Assembly (NCBI GenBank): GCA_964480365.1
Contig: CAYZPM010000005.1
Coordinates: 1-64,000 of the forward strand
Length of the DNA stretch: 64,000 bases
Direction of reading: 5' to 3'
Origin: CAIQPV01 sp964480365
GTDB taxonomy: Bacteria; Pseudomonadota; Gammaproteobacteria; Burkholderiales; Gallionellaceae
Below are positions 55,507 to 64,000 of the stretch, in pieces. Position 1 is the stretch's first letter; each line of letters opens with the position of its first letter. A model generated the notes under the pieces. That model saw only the letters and a program-made list of their open reading frames with translations. It had not been told where the DNA came from and searched no databases. A program made the translations under genes and the position numbers.

Positions 55507-55684
55507 ACAGCTGGCAGGTAGCTGTCAGTGAAGGCAGGACATGCACCTGCGGATTACGAATAATCGACCCCAACATTCGATGTTTCCGGCTTTGGTTTCG
55601 AATCTGCAGGTGCGCTTGGGTTCGTTAACGAATACTCAGGGCGCGCCGTGCAACCGGCTCTCTATATTGGCTTCGCAGAACCCA
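55507..55684 (+). ncRNA. Candidate IS110 bridge RNA
   Basis: Three consecutive stems: acagct/agctgt (55507-55525); a long stem 55543-55560 with 55597-55613 (17 pairs including one G-T, one bulged A) closing a 36-nt loop; and tgggttc/gaaccca (55617-55623 with 55678-55684) closing 54 nt. A 5' hairpin followed by two large-loop stems directly before the transposase is the layout of IS110 bridge RNAs, whose loops pair with target and donor DNA. The RNA call is an inference. Confidence 0.55.
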
Positions 55685-55729
55685 TGCATGCATGTCCGTA
55701 CCAGTAATCTACCATTAGTGGAGGTTATT

Positions 55730-57003
55730 ATGAAGCCACAACTTACACCACCCTTTACGGCCTTCGTTGGCTTCGACTGGGCCGACAAGAAGCACGATTT
55801 CTGTTTGCAGGCCACCGGCACAGACCAGCGTGAGTTCGGCACCTTGGATCATTCGCCGGAAACAATAGCGAAATGGGCGTATTCACTGCGCGATCGGTTC
55901 GGTGGTGGCCCCATTGCCATCTGCCTTGAACTTGCCAAGGGTCCCTTGGTCTATGCGCTGCAACGATATGAATTTCTCGTGCTCTTCCCGGTACATCCTT
56001 CGACGCTTGCCAAATACCGGCAGGCCTTTGTTCCAAGCCGTGCCAAGGATGATCCGACCGATGCCGAAATGGCTCTGGATATTTTGCTCCGCCACCCTGA
56101 CAAGCTGCAGCCCATCAAGCTGCAAAGCGTTGCCATGCGGACGTTGTCCATGCTGGTCGAGGAGCGCCGTTGTCTGGTCAATGACGTGGTCAGCATCACT
56201 AACCGTATGACCAGCACACTCAAGCAATACTACCCACAGGTACTGGACTGGTTTGAAGACCGGGACACCATGATCTTCTGCGACTTCTTGAGCCGTTGGC
56301 CAACTCTCAGGCAGGTCAAGCGGGCAAGACGATTAACGCTAGAATCATTTTTTCATCAGCACAATGGGCGCCGGGCACACCTCGTCGAGGAACGCATCCA
56401 GGGCATCCGGGCTGCGACCGCGCTCACGGATGATGAGTCTGTTATTCGCCCGAACCAGATGGTCGTACAAGCGCTGGTCGAGCAGTTACGCGTCCTCTTG
56501 CAGTCTATCGATCGCTTCGATGCCGAGATTGATACCGTTACCAAGAACCTTCCTGACTATGATCTGTTCGCGGCCTTGCCTGGTGCTGGGCACATCCAGG
56601 CTCCCCGATTGCTGGTCGCTTTTGGTGAGGATCGTGATCGCTATGCAAATGCTGCAGAGTTGCAGCGATACTCTGGGATTGCTCCGGTCGTCGAGCGTAG
56701 CGGCAACAAGTGCTGGGTTCACTGGCGACTTGCCTGTCCTACATTTCTCCGCCAGACCTGTGTCGAGTGGGCAGGCTCGACCATACCGCGATCATTCTGG
56801 GCCGTTCCTATTACCAGCAGCAACGCAACAAAGGTTGCTCTCATCGTGTTGCGGTACGAGCATTAGCGTTTAAGTGGATACGAATCATCTATCGTTGCTG
56901 GAAGACCCGGACTCCTTATGACGAATCCGTTTATATGAAAGCGCTAAAACGTCGAGGCTCGCCACTGCTGGCTAACGTTTCGGAATCTGCAAAAATGACT
57001 TGA
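55730..57003 (+). pseudogene. IS110-family transposase, frameshifted
   Basis: ATG at 55730 with GGAGG six bases upstream. RuvC-like DEDD domain: FVGFDWADKKHDF, CLELAKGP, DDPTDAEMALDIL. The C-terminal Tnp domain LPGAGHIQAPRLLVAFGEDR, RYSGIAPVVERSGNK holds the catalytic Ser. Near 56803 one base appears lost: the frame goes to a stop at 56866, while the family's GRSYYQQQRNKG and VRALAFKWIRIIYRCW continue in the next frame to 57003. Catalytic residues lie before the break. Confidence 0.85.
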
Positions 57004-57912
57004 CGGAGTGCCTTAGGGCGCGAAGCCGCTGATCAAATTCCTTAAAGACAGCAACAAATTTAACTTTCCGGTATTACTCACTATGCCACACACGAACCGG
57101 TGATATTAGGCCGAAAACTCTGATTCGATAACCATAACTAGCAAAGTGATCGGCTAGATGGCATAAGACATCTATGTATAGGCGTACTTTGTATAGCTAT
57201 ACATAGCGACCCACACCGGACTTCAATTTACTACTAAGCAGATGACATTCACATCGTGTAGATATTTATAACCCAGATTGATGCTGGTCGAGTCTTGACA
57301 CGATGACAGTGACACCCACTGTTGCCAGCAAAAAATATCGGTCCGAAAAGCCGTAGCTATCCAATTATTAGCTGAATCTGGTCTTAAAGTGGCCGAATTT
57401 ACTCACTCAGCATTCTATCCGTCGAACGGCTCTTATTGAGCGGCAACATTCAATCACCCAATTTAAATTTCATCTTTCGTCGCTAGGTAACCAAGAGCGA
57501 TCATAGCATTGTACGAATTCATTTCCCGAAAAGAGTCATTCGCGACACGCAGCAATCGACCCCCAAGCCACAGTCCATTTAACTCCCATTGTATATTCGG
57601 CATCACGAATCACGCCACCTTGAAAACCGCTAATACAGTAGGGTTCTTTGCAATTGTCATGATGCATACGCAGTTCTACTTAGCCCGAATGGACGATTGA
57701 CCTACGGGTGGCAAATGAGTAATTTGCAACCAAATCTGTACGTGTGATTTTGGGGAAGAAACGACCGTGACAGGCGTAATCAATTGGGCAGGCGTAATCA
57801 AGGCGTAATCAATTGGGAACGTACATCAGTAATCAAAATTTAATAGTAGTTGGCAGGGGGCATCAGGGGGAATTACTTGGGTACTGAACATTAATTATTG
57901 GGAGACTGAATC
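57004..57912. other. Gene-free interval after the IS110 element
   Basis: About 900 bp without a supported gene. A 63-codon frame at 57509 has no coding character. aatcgaccccc at about 57554 echoes the leader-loop sequence of the IS110 element. A short tandem repeat lies at 57772-57818. Confidence 0.5.
57772..57818. repeat. Short direct repeats upstream of PEP-CTERM gene
   Basis: aggcgtaatcaattggg occurs at 57772 and 57801, with a shortened aggcgtaatca between (57790). They lie about 95-140 bp before the start codon, where a regulator could bind. Confidence 0.6.
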
Positions 57913-58608
57913 ATGAACAGATTAACGATACCTTTATTTTCAGCAGCATGCGCAGCGTTGTTTTTTTCAACAAGCGGTCAAGCTGTTCCTGTAGCGACAA
58001 TTACTGGACAATATGACACTGCAGAATATGACACGCCAGACCTTGTGTTTTATAACACATCAGCTTATGACCTGACCGGTGCACAGATGGTGCTTCATGG
58101 CTATCAAGGTTTGAATAATGGGCTTACCCAAACTGTTGCATTGCCGAACATTACAGCAGGTACAAACTATACCTATGTATGGAATGGCCCCACCACACCG
58201 GGAAACTTGACGGCATACGATTATGACGACGAGTGGGGTAACACTACTCCGTACAATCCTGCCTGCGTCGTAGGTCAATCCCTCTGTTCATACGTGGGCA
58301 ACTTCAGTGTGACGTTCACTGCAATGTGGGATGGCAAACCTGTCTATTCGCAATTCAGTCCATCCAACAATTACACAAAGGGGTTTGTTGGATGGGAGGG
58401 GCTTGATCCTAATGGCCTTTCAGAAACCACCTACGATGCCCATAGTGGAACACCTCAAGGAACCTTGGCCTTGATCAACATAGGTATTCCACATTCACCA
58501 GTTCCAGAGCCCAGCGAATATGCGCTGACGATGGCGGGTCTGGGTCTGATGGGCTTCATTGCGTATCGCCGCAAGAGAGATTCATCTGACATGTCCATGG
58601 CAGCATAA
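57913..58608 (+). CDS. PEP-CTERM domain exported protein
   Basis: 231 aa. Signal peptide (LFSAACAALFFSTSGQA), a body of beta-rich character with many Asn/Thr/Tyr, two Cys (CVVGQSLC), and the C-terminal tag PVPEPSEYALTMAGLGLMGF followed by YRRKRD. Exosortase-type sorting to the surface is expected. The body differs from the other PEP-CTERM protein at 43975. It ends with a clear terminator and appears monocistronic. Confidence 0.85.
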   Translation: MNRLTIPLFSAACAALFFSTSGQAVPVATITGQYDTAEYDTPDLVFYNTSAYDLTGAQMVLHGYQGLNNGLTQTVALPNITAGTNYTYVWNGPTTPGNLTAYDYDDEWGNTTPYNPACVVGQSLCSYVGNFSVTFTAMWDGKPVYSQFSPSNNYTKGFVGWEGLDPNGLSETTYDAHSGTPQGTLALINIGIPHSPVPEPSEYALTMAGLGLMGFIAYRRKRDSSDMSMAA

Positions 58609-58623
58609 TCAGTACGTAACAAG

Positions 58624-58662
58624 AAGCCACGGAGGGGCAACTCCCTTTGTGGCTTTTTCTTT
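58624..58662 (+). terminator. Intrinsic terminator after PEP-CTERM gene
   Basis: aagccac pairs with gtggctt, with an inner aggg/ccct stem, followed by a T-rich tail. It lies 16 bp after the stop. Confidence 0.8.
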
Positions 58663-58849
58663 TGGTTAGCCACCTATTTATTCCTGACAAATGCCCGTAT
58701 GCCAGTATCCACTTAGCAGTTGTAGCAACTTGCAATCCCGATGGAAGAAAGCTGCCAGTCATGATAGACGGTTCATGGCCGCATTTCGTCTGCGGTCATT
58801 GCCGGTCTAGTATTTCTCCGGGCACCCCTAGGAAGATGGACGGGATCCG

Positions 58850-59611
58850 CTATGGCTTAAGGAAATAATCATGTGCCTCGCACTGAGCCACAAATTCTCC
58901 AGGTAAATCTGGTGGGAACTGCCCGCACAGTTGATTGCCTAGCAATGCGAAGTCCATCTTCTTAGGACTGGGTAGCTTGAGCTGATCCATGATAAGGACG
59001 AAATCATCCATACTTTTATCCAGTCCCAGCCTGGGGTTGCGGGTTTTCTCCTGTGCGATGCTGGAGACGAAGCGACCATTGTAGTCGTGAGCCGGATAGA
59101 CCAATGTTTCATCAGGCAGTTGAAACAGCTTTTCCCGTACCGACCGGAACAGGACTTTGCTGTCGCCACCTTGAAAATCGGTACGACCGCAGCCGTCGAT
59201 GAGCAGCGCATCGCCGGTGAATACGTACGATATACAGTCCCGATCTAGAACGTACGCATAATGGTTGGCAGTGTGGCCCGGCGTATGCAAGGGATGAAGC
59301 AAAATGCTGCCTATCTGGAACGGCGTTCCCTCTTCAATGCCTTGATCTACGCACGAGAGTCTGTCCAGCTTTGGCGCGGCTATACTGCTGCCTGTAAACG
59401 CCTTGAGTTTGTGCGCCCCAGTCAGGTGGTCGGCATGAATGTGGGTCTCCATGGTATAAGCAAGCCTGAGGGTAAAGGATTCCAGTACCTTCAGATCACG
59501 CTCAACTGTTTCCAGAACCGGGTCGATCAACACCGCCAAGCCGGTTTGTTCGCAGCCTAGCAAGTAGGTGTAGGTAGATGAAACGGGTTCGAACAACTGT
59601 TTGAAAATCAT
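58850..59611 (-). CDS. Persulfide dioxygenase, ETHE1-like metallo-beta-lactamase fold
   Basis: Predicted to oxidise glutathione persulfide to sulfite in sulfide detoxification. 253 aa: THIHADH (H57, H59, D61, H62), TPGHTANH (H113) and FTGDALLIDGCGRTDFQGGD (D134). The mononuclear-iron ETHE1 group has this GCGRTDFQ segment. The C-terminus is about 15 residues longer than in short homologues. It is divergent from the unknown exported protein at 59817. Glyoxalase II is a less likely alternative. Confidence 0.88.
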   Translation of the reverse strand: MIFKQLFEPVSSTYTYLLGCEQTGLAVLIDPVLETVERDLKVLESFTLRLAYTMETHIHADHLTGAHKLKAFTGSSIAAPKLDRLSCVDQGIEEGTPFQIGSILLHPLHTPGHTANHYAYVLDRDCISYVFTGDALLIDGCGRTDFQGGDSKVLFRSVREKLFQLPDETLVYPAHDYNGRFVSSIAQEKTRNPRLGLDKSMDDFVLIMDQLKLPSPKKMDFALLGNQLCGQFPPDLPGEFVAQCEAHDYFLKP

Positions 59612-59770
59612 GCCTTACCCTTATGAGCAGATGGCCAATGCATATACATAGGCACGAAGCGGCTATAGCATTTTAATTATTATGTTTCCCTACAGCGGGA
59701 CACTCACCGTCAGTTGTCCATGTTAGGGCTGCGGCGACTTCTTGTTATCAAACAATGCGATCTCAGGGAT

Positions 59771-59788
59771 TATTATGCTAGCATAATA
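59771..59788. promoter_or_regulatory. Perfect 18-bp palindrome in divergent promoter region
   Basis: tattatgct-agcataata, a perfect dyad, lies 29 bp before the ATG at 59817 and 160 bp before the persulfide dioxygenase start. A second small dyad, ttgtt-atca-aacaa, is just upstream (59743-59756). It is a probable dimeric repressor site, also containing -10-like sequence. Confidence 0.55.
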
Positions 59789-59816
59789 TCAACACTCTTC
59801 TTCAGGAGGTATAGCC

Positions 59817-61028
59817 ATGCACTCAAAAAAATCGCTCGTCTTGAGTATCGCTACGCTTTTTTTCTGCGGTTCAGGTGCTGCGGAACAACCAAGCAAGCCG
59901 CCCATCGCACAGGCATGGATTGATTTGTCCACCGTGTCGAGCAATATTCCGAATATGGGCGCCATGCGCGGCGGCCCCGGAGCCATAATGGGCAGCTTGT
60001 TCGGCAGCAAGGATAGCGGCAATAGTTTTGGCAATACCCGCATGATGGGCGGAGCGGGCCGCTGGATGGATGTAACTCTGATGACGCATGACAATCCGTC
60101 ATTGCAAACGGCGGCACAGTCCGTGCCGGAGGGTAGCAAGCTTGCGCCAACCATCGCACTGGTAAGTCCGGAAGGGACTCCGCCGCCGGTAGTTGCCAAG
60201 CAGCAGAGAGAAGAGCAAGAACCGGCACCCGAATTCAAGCAGCCAAAGGGCAAGATCTATTTATACTGGGGTTGCAGTAGCACAGTGCGCGAAGGGCAGC
60301 CGCGAGTCCTCGACATGGCTACAGCGACACCGCAGGATTTTGCCGGTTTTTTCCAAGGCCGCCATGCAACTACAAAAGGTACCCATTCGACGCCGGGCCA
60401 GCCGATCTGGCCGAACAAGACGGACAGCCGGATGATTCCGAATGACGCCTCACTCGTGGGTGAGCATACCTTTACCGGCGACGGCGTGCCGGACGGATTC
60501 AAGGTAAACATTGATGTCGGGCACGATCTGATGCCGGCTATCGAGTTGAATAATCACGATGACGAAACTTCCACTATGCTCAGCTGGAATACGATTGATA
60601 GCGCGCGCGCCTATTTCATATCCAGCATGAGTACGAGCGGCGAGGGCGAGATGGTGATTTGGACCTCAAGCGAACTGCCCGATTTTGGTACGGGCCTAAT
60701 CGATTATCAACCCAATGCGTCGATTGACAAATGGCTAAAAGAAAAAGTATTGCTAGCTCCCGACGTGAGCGAGTGCGACGTACCCAAGGAAGCGCTTGGC
60801 AAGAACGGGATGGTGCGCATGATCGCCTACGGCAATGAAATGGATGTCGCCTATCCGCCGCGACCCAAGAACCCCAAGCAGACCTGGGAGCCGCAATGGG
60901 CCGCCAAGGTCAGGCTGAAGTCGGTGAACATGACGATGTTGGGAATGCAGAACCATGGCAAGGACAATACCGATAAACCGGCTTCGCCGTCGCCGCTTAA
61001 CCTGCTCAAGGGCATATTCGGCAAATGA
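59817..61028 (+). CDS. Exported protein of unknown function
   Basis: 403 aa, with AGGAGG eight bases before the ATG. Signal peptide (SLVLSIATLFFCGSGAA). A Gly/Met-rich stretch near residues 45-80 (NMGAMRGGPGAIMGSLFG), then KIYLYWGCSSTVREGQPRVL, TFTGDGVPDGFKVNIDVGHD and a body rich in beta-forming segments; it ends PLNLLKGIFGK. Two Cys remain in the mature part. I do not recognise the family. It stands alone between the persulfide dioxygenase and cusF. Confidence 0.75.
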   Translation: MHSKKSLVLSIATLFFCGSGAAEQPSKPPIAQAWIDLSTVSSNIPNMGAMRGGPGAIMGSLFGSKDSGNSFGNTRMMGGAGRWMDVTLMTHDNPSLQTAAQSVPEGSKLAPTIALVSPEGTPPPVVAKQQREEQEPAPEFKQPKGKIYLYWGCSSTVREGQPRVLDMATATPQDFAGFFQGRHATTKGTHSTPGQPIWPNKTDSRMIPNDASLVGEHTFTGDGVPDGFKVNIDVGHDLMPAIELNNHDDETSTMLSWNTIDSARAYFISSMSTSGEGEMVIWTSSELPDFGTGLIDYQPNASIDKWLKEKVLLAPDVSECDVPKEALGKNGMVRMIAYGNEMDVAYPPRPKNPKQTWEPQWAAKVRLKSVNMTMLGMQNHGKDNTDKPASPSPLNLLKGIFGK

Positions 61029-61101
61029 CGCGCATTGCCTCAACCGATATGCGGCAGTTCAATCGGTATCTACTGCACGGGCCGATTTATGTCTCATGGC
61101 G

Positions 61102-61443
61102 TCATTTCACATCCGTTATTACATACTTTCTTTTTTGCTGAACGAATGCAAAATGAATTTTTTTGCCCTTACTAAAACTGCGGATCAGCTTTGAATCCTT
61201 GACCGTAAAGTTCATTGTCATGGCCGACCAATTTAGACTTTTGATTGCCTCATGCGAAATGGTAATGACGCCTTTAGTTTCATCAATTTCATCGACAATG
61301 CCGACAGCTTCAATTACGGCGGGATGGATATTAGAAGATGAATCCATATCCATGTTCGACATATCCATGTCTGCGGCATAGGCTGAAAGGTGTACGGTCA
61401 TGGATAACATCAGTATTGACAATAGAGCTACAGTTCGTTTCAT
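61102..61443 (-). CDS. cusF: Periplasmic copper/silver chaperone CusF-like
   Basis: 113 aa with a signal peptide (LLSILMLSMTVHLSAYA), then a Met/Asp-rich linker (DMDMSNMDMDSS) and the CusF OB-fold. The metal site is intact: H64, W72, M75, M77 in ISHEAIKSLNWSAMTMNF. It lies 33 bp downstream of the RND pump gene in the same direction. It delivers Cu(I)/Ag(I) to the pump. Confidence 0.9.
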   Translation of the reverse strand: MKRTVALLSILMLSMTVHLSAYAADMDMSNMDMDSSSNIHPAVIEAVGIVDEIDETKGVITISHEAIKSLNWSAMTMNFTVKDSKLIRSFSKGKKIHFAFVQQKRKYVITDVK

Positions 61444-61476
61444 GCATTTCTCCTTATAGTGTTTAATTAAATCAGG

Positions 61477-63999
61477 TCAAATAATTTTTGCTTCGCCTAA
61501 CACCGACAAGCTCAGACGCTTTTCGTGCCACCAGAGATACAGAGTGGGAATCACAATTAACGAAAGCAGCGGCGCGGAAAGCATGCCACCAACCAGAGGG
61601 GCGGCGATGCGTTTCATTACTTCTGCGCCCGTGTCGTGACTGACCATAACTGGCAGCAGGCCGGCGACGATCACTGAGACAGTCATCATTTTGGGGCGGA
61701 TACGAAGTAACGCGCCCTGAATAATTGCTTGGCGTAGATCATGGATGTTAAGCAAATGTCCTGTGCGGCGCAGGTCTTCGATTGCGTTGTCGAGGTAGAG
61801 CAGCATCACTACGCCGAATTCGGCGGCGACACCGGCAAGGGCGATGAAGCCTACTGCTACTGCCACCGAGAGGTTATAGCCCAGCGCATACACCAGCCAG
61901 AAACCGCCGATGAGCGAGAACGGCAAGCAAAGCAGTACCAAGAATACTTTGCCGAAATGTTTGAAGTGTATATAAAGTAGCAATACCACAAGAAGCAGCG
62001 TCAACGGGATTACCCATTGTAGCCGTTCCTTGGCGTGCTGCATGTTCACGTATTGCCCTGACCAGGTGACGGCGTAACCCGGTGGTAGTTTCACCGATTT
62101 TTCCAAGGTGCGTTTGGCTTCGTCCACATAACTGCCGAGATCGCGCCCGGCGATGTCGATATAAACGTACGCAGTGAGGCGAGCGTTCTCGCTTTTTATT
62201 TCCGCTGCTCCATCACTGAAATGTAGATGTGCCAGTTCGCCCAACGGTACTTGTGTGCCGGAGGGCGTGGTGACTCGGCTGGATTCCAGAGCTTGCAGCG
62301 AGTCACGCATGGCGCGCGGATAGCGCAGGTTAATCGGGTAGCGTTCGCGCCCGTCCACCAGTGTGCCAATGTTTTCGCCGCCGATGGCACCTTGCACCAG
62401 ACGCTGCACATCGGCGACGGTGACACCGTAACGCGCAGCCTGGACGCGGTTGATATCGATGTCCAGATAACGTCCGCCACCGATGCGCTCGGCAAAAACG
62501 TTGCGCGTGCCGGGTACGGTTTTGACCGTAGCCTCAATCTGCTGCGCCAGTTGCTCAATGCCCTTCAGGTCAGGGCCGGTGACCTTGATGCCCAATGGCG
62601 TCTTGATGCCGGTGGACAGCATGTCTATGCGGGTGCGAATCGGATAGCCCCAGGAGTTGGTGAGTCCCGGCAAATGAACCTCGTCATCGAGTTTGTGGAT
62701 CAGTTGTTCCGTGGTTTCACCCGGTGGCCACTGTTCGCGCGGCTTCAGCAGTATGGTGGTTTCCAGCATCGAGAGCGGCGCCGGGTCAGTGGCGGTATCG
62801 GCGCGCCCAGCTTTGCCGAACACGCGCTCAACCTCCGGAAACGCTTTAATCAGGCGGTCGGTGATTTGCAGGATATTCGCCGCTTCATCTATGGATAATC
62901 CGGGCAAGGTGGTCGGCATGTACAGAAGGTCGCCTTCGTACAGTGGCGGCATGAATTCATTTCCCAGTTTTGCCAGCGGCCATGCCACGGAAAGCAACAG
63001 CAGCAGTGCGGCAAACACAGTCAGCTTGCGTTTTCTTAAGGCGGCGAGTAACACCGGACGATACAATGCTTGCAAAATGCGGTTCAGCGGGTTGTATTGT
63101 TCAGTTTTAATCCGCCCACGGATGAAATAGCCCATCAGCACCGGAGTGAGAGTCACCGCCAAAAACGCGCTGGCGGCCATGGCATATGTTTTTGTGTAGG
63201 CGAGCGGCGAGAACAGCTTGCCTTCCTGTCCGCCCAAAGTAAGCACCGGCAAAAAAGAGACAGTAATCACCAGCAGCGAGAAGAACAGGGCCGGGCCGAC
63301 CTCCAGCGAACTTGTTTTTACCACTTCCCAGTAATCGGGTTTGGCACCGGCACGCTCCAGATGCTTGTGCATGTTTTCTATCATTACGATGGCGGCGTCC
63401 ACCATCGCGCCGATGGCAATCGCAATCCCGCCCAGCGACATCAGGTTGGCGCTGACGCCCTGTTGCTGCATGACGACAAAGGCGGCGAGAATGCCGATGG
63501 GCAAGGTCACTACCGCCACCAGCGAGGAGCGCAGGTGGAATAAAAACAACAGGCAGACCAGCGCCACCGCGAGCGATTCCTCGACCAATTTTTCGCGCAG
63601 GGTGCTGATGGCGCGTTCAATTAGACCGGAGCGGTCATAGGTGACCACCAGTTCCACTCCCTCCGGCAATCCGGCCTTTAGTTCTTGCAGCCGTTCCTTG
63701 ACGCGATCGATGGTTTCCAGCGCGTTATTGCCGTAGCGCATCACCACGATGCCGCCCACCGCTTCGCCTTCGCCGTCGAGATCAGTGACGCCACGACGCG
63801 CCTCGGGGCCGGTCTGAATATGTGCTACATCCTGCAAGCGGATGGGAATGCCTTGTGCGTCCGTGCCGAGCGGAATCTGGCGGAAATCATCCAGCTTCCT
63901 GAGGTAACCGCGCGCCCGGATCATGTATTCGGCGCGCCCCATTTCAACTACGGAGCCGCCGCCCGATAAATTGCTGTCGCGCACCGCCTGCTCCACTTT
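61477..63999 (-). CDS. cusA: Heavy-metal efflux RND transporter, CusA/CzcA type (5' end outside window)
   Basis: Inner-membrane proton-driven pump of a tripartite efflux system. At least 840 residues; the frame is open to the right edge, so about 200 N-terminal residues are missing. Seen: VVTLPIGILAAFVVM (TM), AIGAMVDAAIVMIEN with the proton-relay aspartate, PPLYEGDLLYMPTTLPG, WGYPIRTRIDMLSTGIKTPL and C-terminal helices to LYLWWHEKRLSL. The neighbouring cusF favours copper/silver over zinc/cobalt. Partner genes cusB and cusC should lie beyond the edge. Confidence 0.92.
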   Translation of the reverse strand, partial: KVEQAVRDSNLSGGGSVVEMGRAEYMIRARGYLRKLDDFRQIPLGTDAQGIPIRLQDVAHIQTGPEARRGVTDLDGEGEAVGGIVVMRYGNNALETIDRVKERLQELKAGLPEGVELVVTYDRSGLIERAISTLREKLVEESLAVALVCLLFLFHLRSSLVAVVTLPIGILAAFVVMQQQGVSANLMSLGGIAIAIGAMVDAAIVMIENMHKHLERAGAKPDYWEVVKTSSLEVGPALFFSLLVITVSFLPVLTLGGQEGKLFSPLAYTKTYAMAASAFLAVTLTPVLMGYFIRGRIKTEQYNPLNRILQALYRPVLLAALRKRKLTVFAALLLLLSVAWPLAKLGNEFMPPLYEGDLLYMPTTLPGLSIDEAANILQITDRLIKAFPEVERVFGKAGRADTATDPAPLSMLETTILLKPREQWPPGETTEQLIHKLDDEVHLPGLTNSWGYPIRTRIDMLSTGIKTPLGIKVTGPDLKGIEQLAQQIEATVKTVPGTRNVFAERIGGGRYLDIDINRVQAARYGVTVADVQRLVQGAIGGENIGTLVDGRERYPINLRYPRAMRDSLQALESSRVTTPSGTQVPLGELAHLHFSDGAAEIKSENARLTAYVYIDIAGRDLGSYVDEAKRTLEKSVKLPPGYAVTWSGQYVNMQHAKERLQWVIPLTLLLVVLLLYIHFKHFGKVFLVLLCLPFSLIGGFWLVYALGYNLSVAVAVGFIALAGVAAEFGVVMLLYLDNAIEDLRRTGHLLNIHDLRQAIIQGALLRIRPKMMTVSVIVAGLLPVMVSHDTGAEVMKRIAAPLVGGMLSAPLLSLIVIPTLYLWWHEKRLSLSVLGEAKII

Positions 64000-64000
64000 G

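Larger units (their letters stand above)
55461..57003 (+). mobile_element. IS110-family element (ends approximate)
   Basis: Composed of a structured non-coding leader, a DEDD transposase broken by one frameshift, and a short downstream region. The ends are not defined by inverted repeats, as is usual for this family. The left limit is guessed from atcgacccc at 55461-55469, which recurs in the leader loop (55563-55571). The right end lies at or somewhat beyond 57003. Confidence 0.6.

Noticed and set aside
57509..57700. 63-codon frame after the IS110 element
   Set aside because: No start signal, no recognisable features, and irregular composition.
57772..57818. Possible CRISPR array
   Set aside because: Only two and a half 17-bp units without proper spacers, and no cas genes anywhere in the window.

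Overview
The window looks like a chromosomal stretch of a betaproteobacterium, most like the Nitrosomonadales/Gallionellaceae group. The reasons are gene content and order (map-glnD, ubiG-gph, rplU-rpmA-obgE-proB, trxA-rho, tpiA-secG-tRNA-Leu-nuoA to nuoN), two PEP-CTERM proteins, a GntR-controlled methylcitrate operon, and many dispersed palindromes built on GTCATTCCCGC...GCGGGAAT. This assignment comes from reading the sequence only; no database was searched.

Layout. 1-17 kb is mostly housekeeping: mtnA (cut by the window edge), glnD, map, gph, ubiG, an FAD-dependent dehydrogenase, radA, a degenerate cNMP-GGDEF protein, proB, obgE, rpmA, rplU, rho, trxA, a membrane-anchored methyltransferase carrying an in-frame repeat, and a DJ-1/YajL protein. 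17-22 kb is accessory: a parDE toxin-antitoxin pair, an exported ankyrin plus beta-propeller protein and an MHS-type transporter. 22-26 kb is the phosphate-uptake operon pstSCAB behind a Pho-box-like repeat. 26-42 kb holds tpiA, secG, tRNA-Leu(GAG) and the complete 14-gene complex I operon nuoA-N.

42-45.4 kb is an insertion just after nuoN. It holds a TumE/TumA-type toxin-antitoxin pair, a truncated IS91-like transposase, an XRE-regulator remnant and a PEP-CTERM gene, and it ends in a second copy of the last 456 bp of nuoN. The two nuoN tails differ at 11 positions and none changes the protein. 45.4-52.8 kb has a Sel1-repeat protein and the propionate operon gntR-prpBCDE, with two TGTCGACA operators upstream.

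53-64 kb is mixed: a chemoreceptor with a periplasmic c-type haem motif, an IS110-family element with a frameshifted transposase and a strongly structured leader that looks like a bridge RNA, a second PEP-CTERM gene, a persulfide dioxygenase divergent from an unknown exported protein across a perfect 18-bp palindrome, and a cusF-cusA copper/silver efflux locus running off the right edge.

The most interesting items are the all-synonymous nuoN tail duplication around the 3-kb insertion, the bridge-RNA candidate, two covarying hairpin repeats (13.4 and 22.0 kb), the coding repeat inside the methyltransferase, and the haem chemoreceptor.
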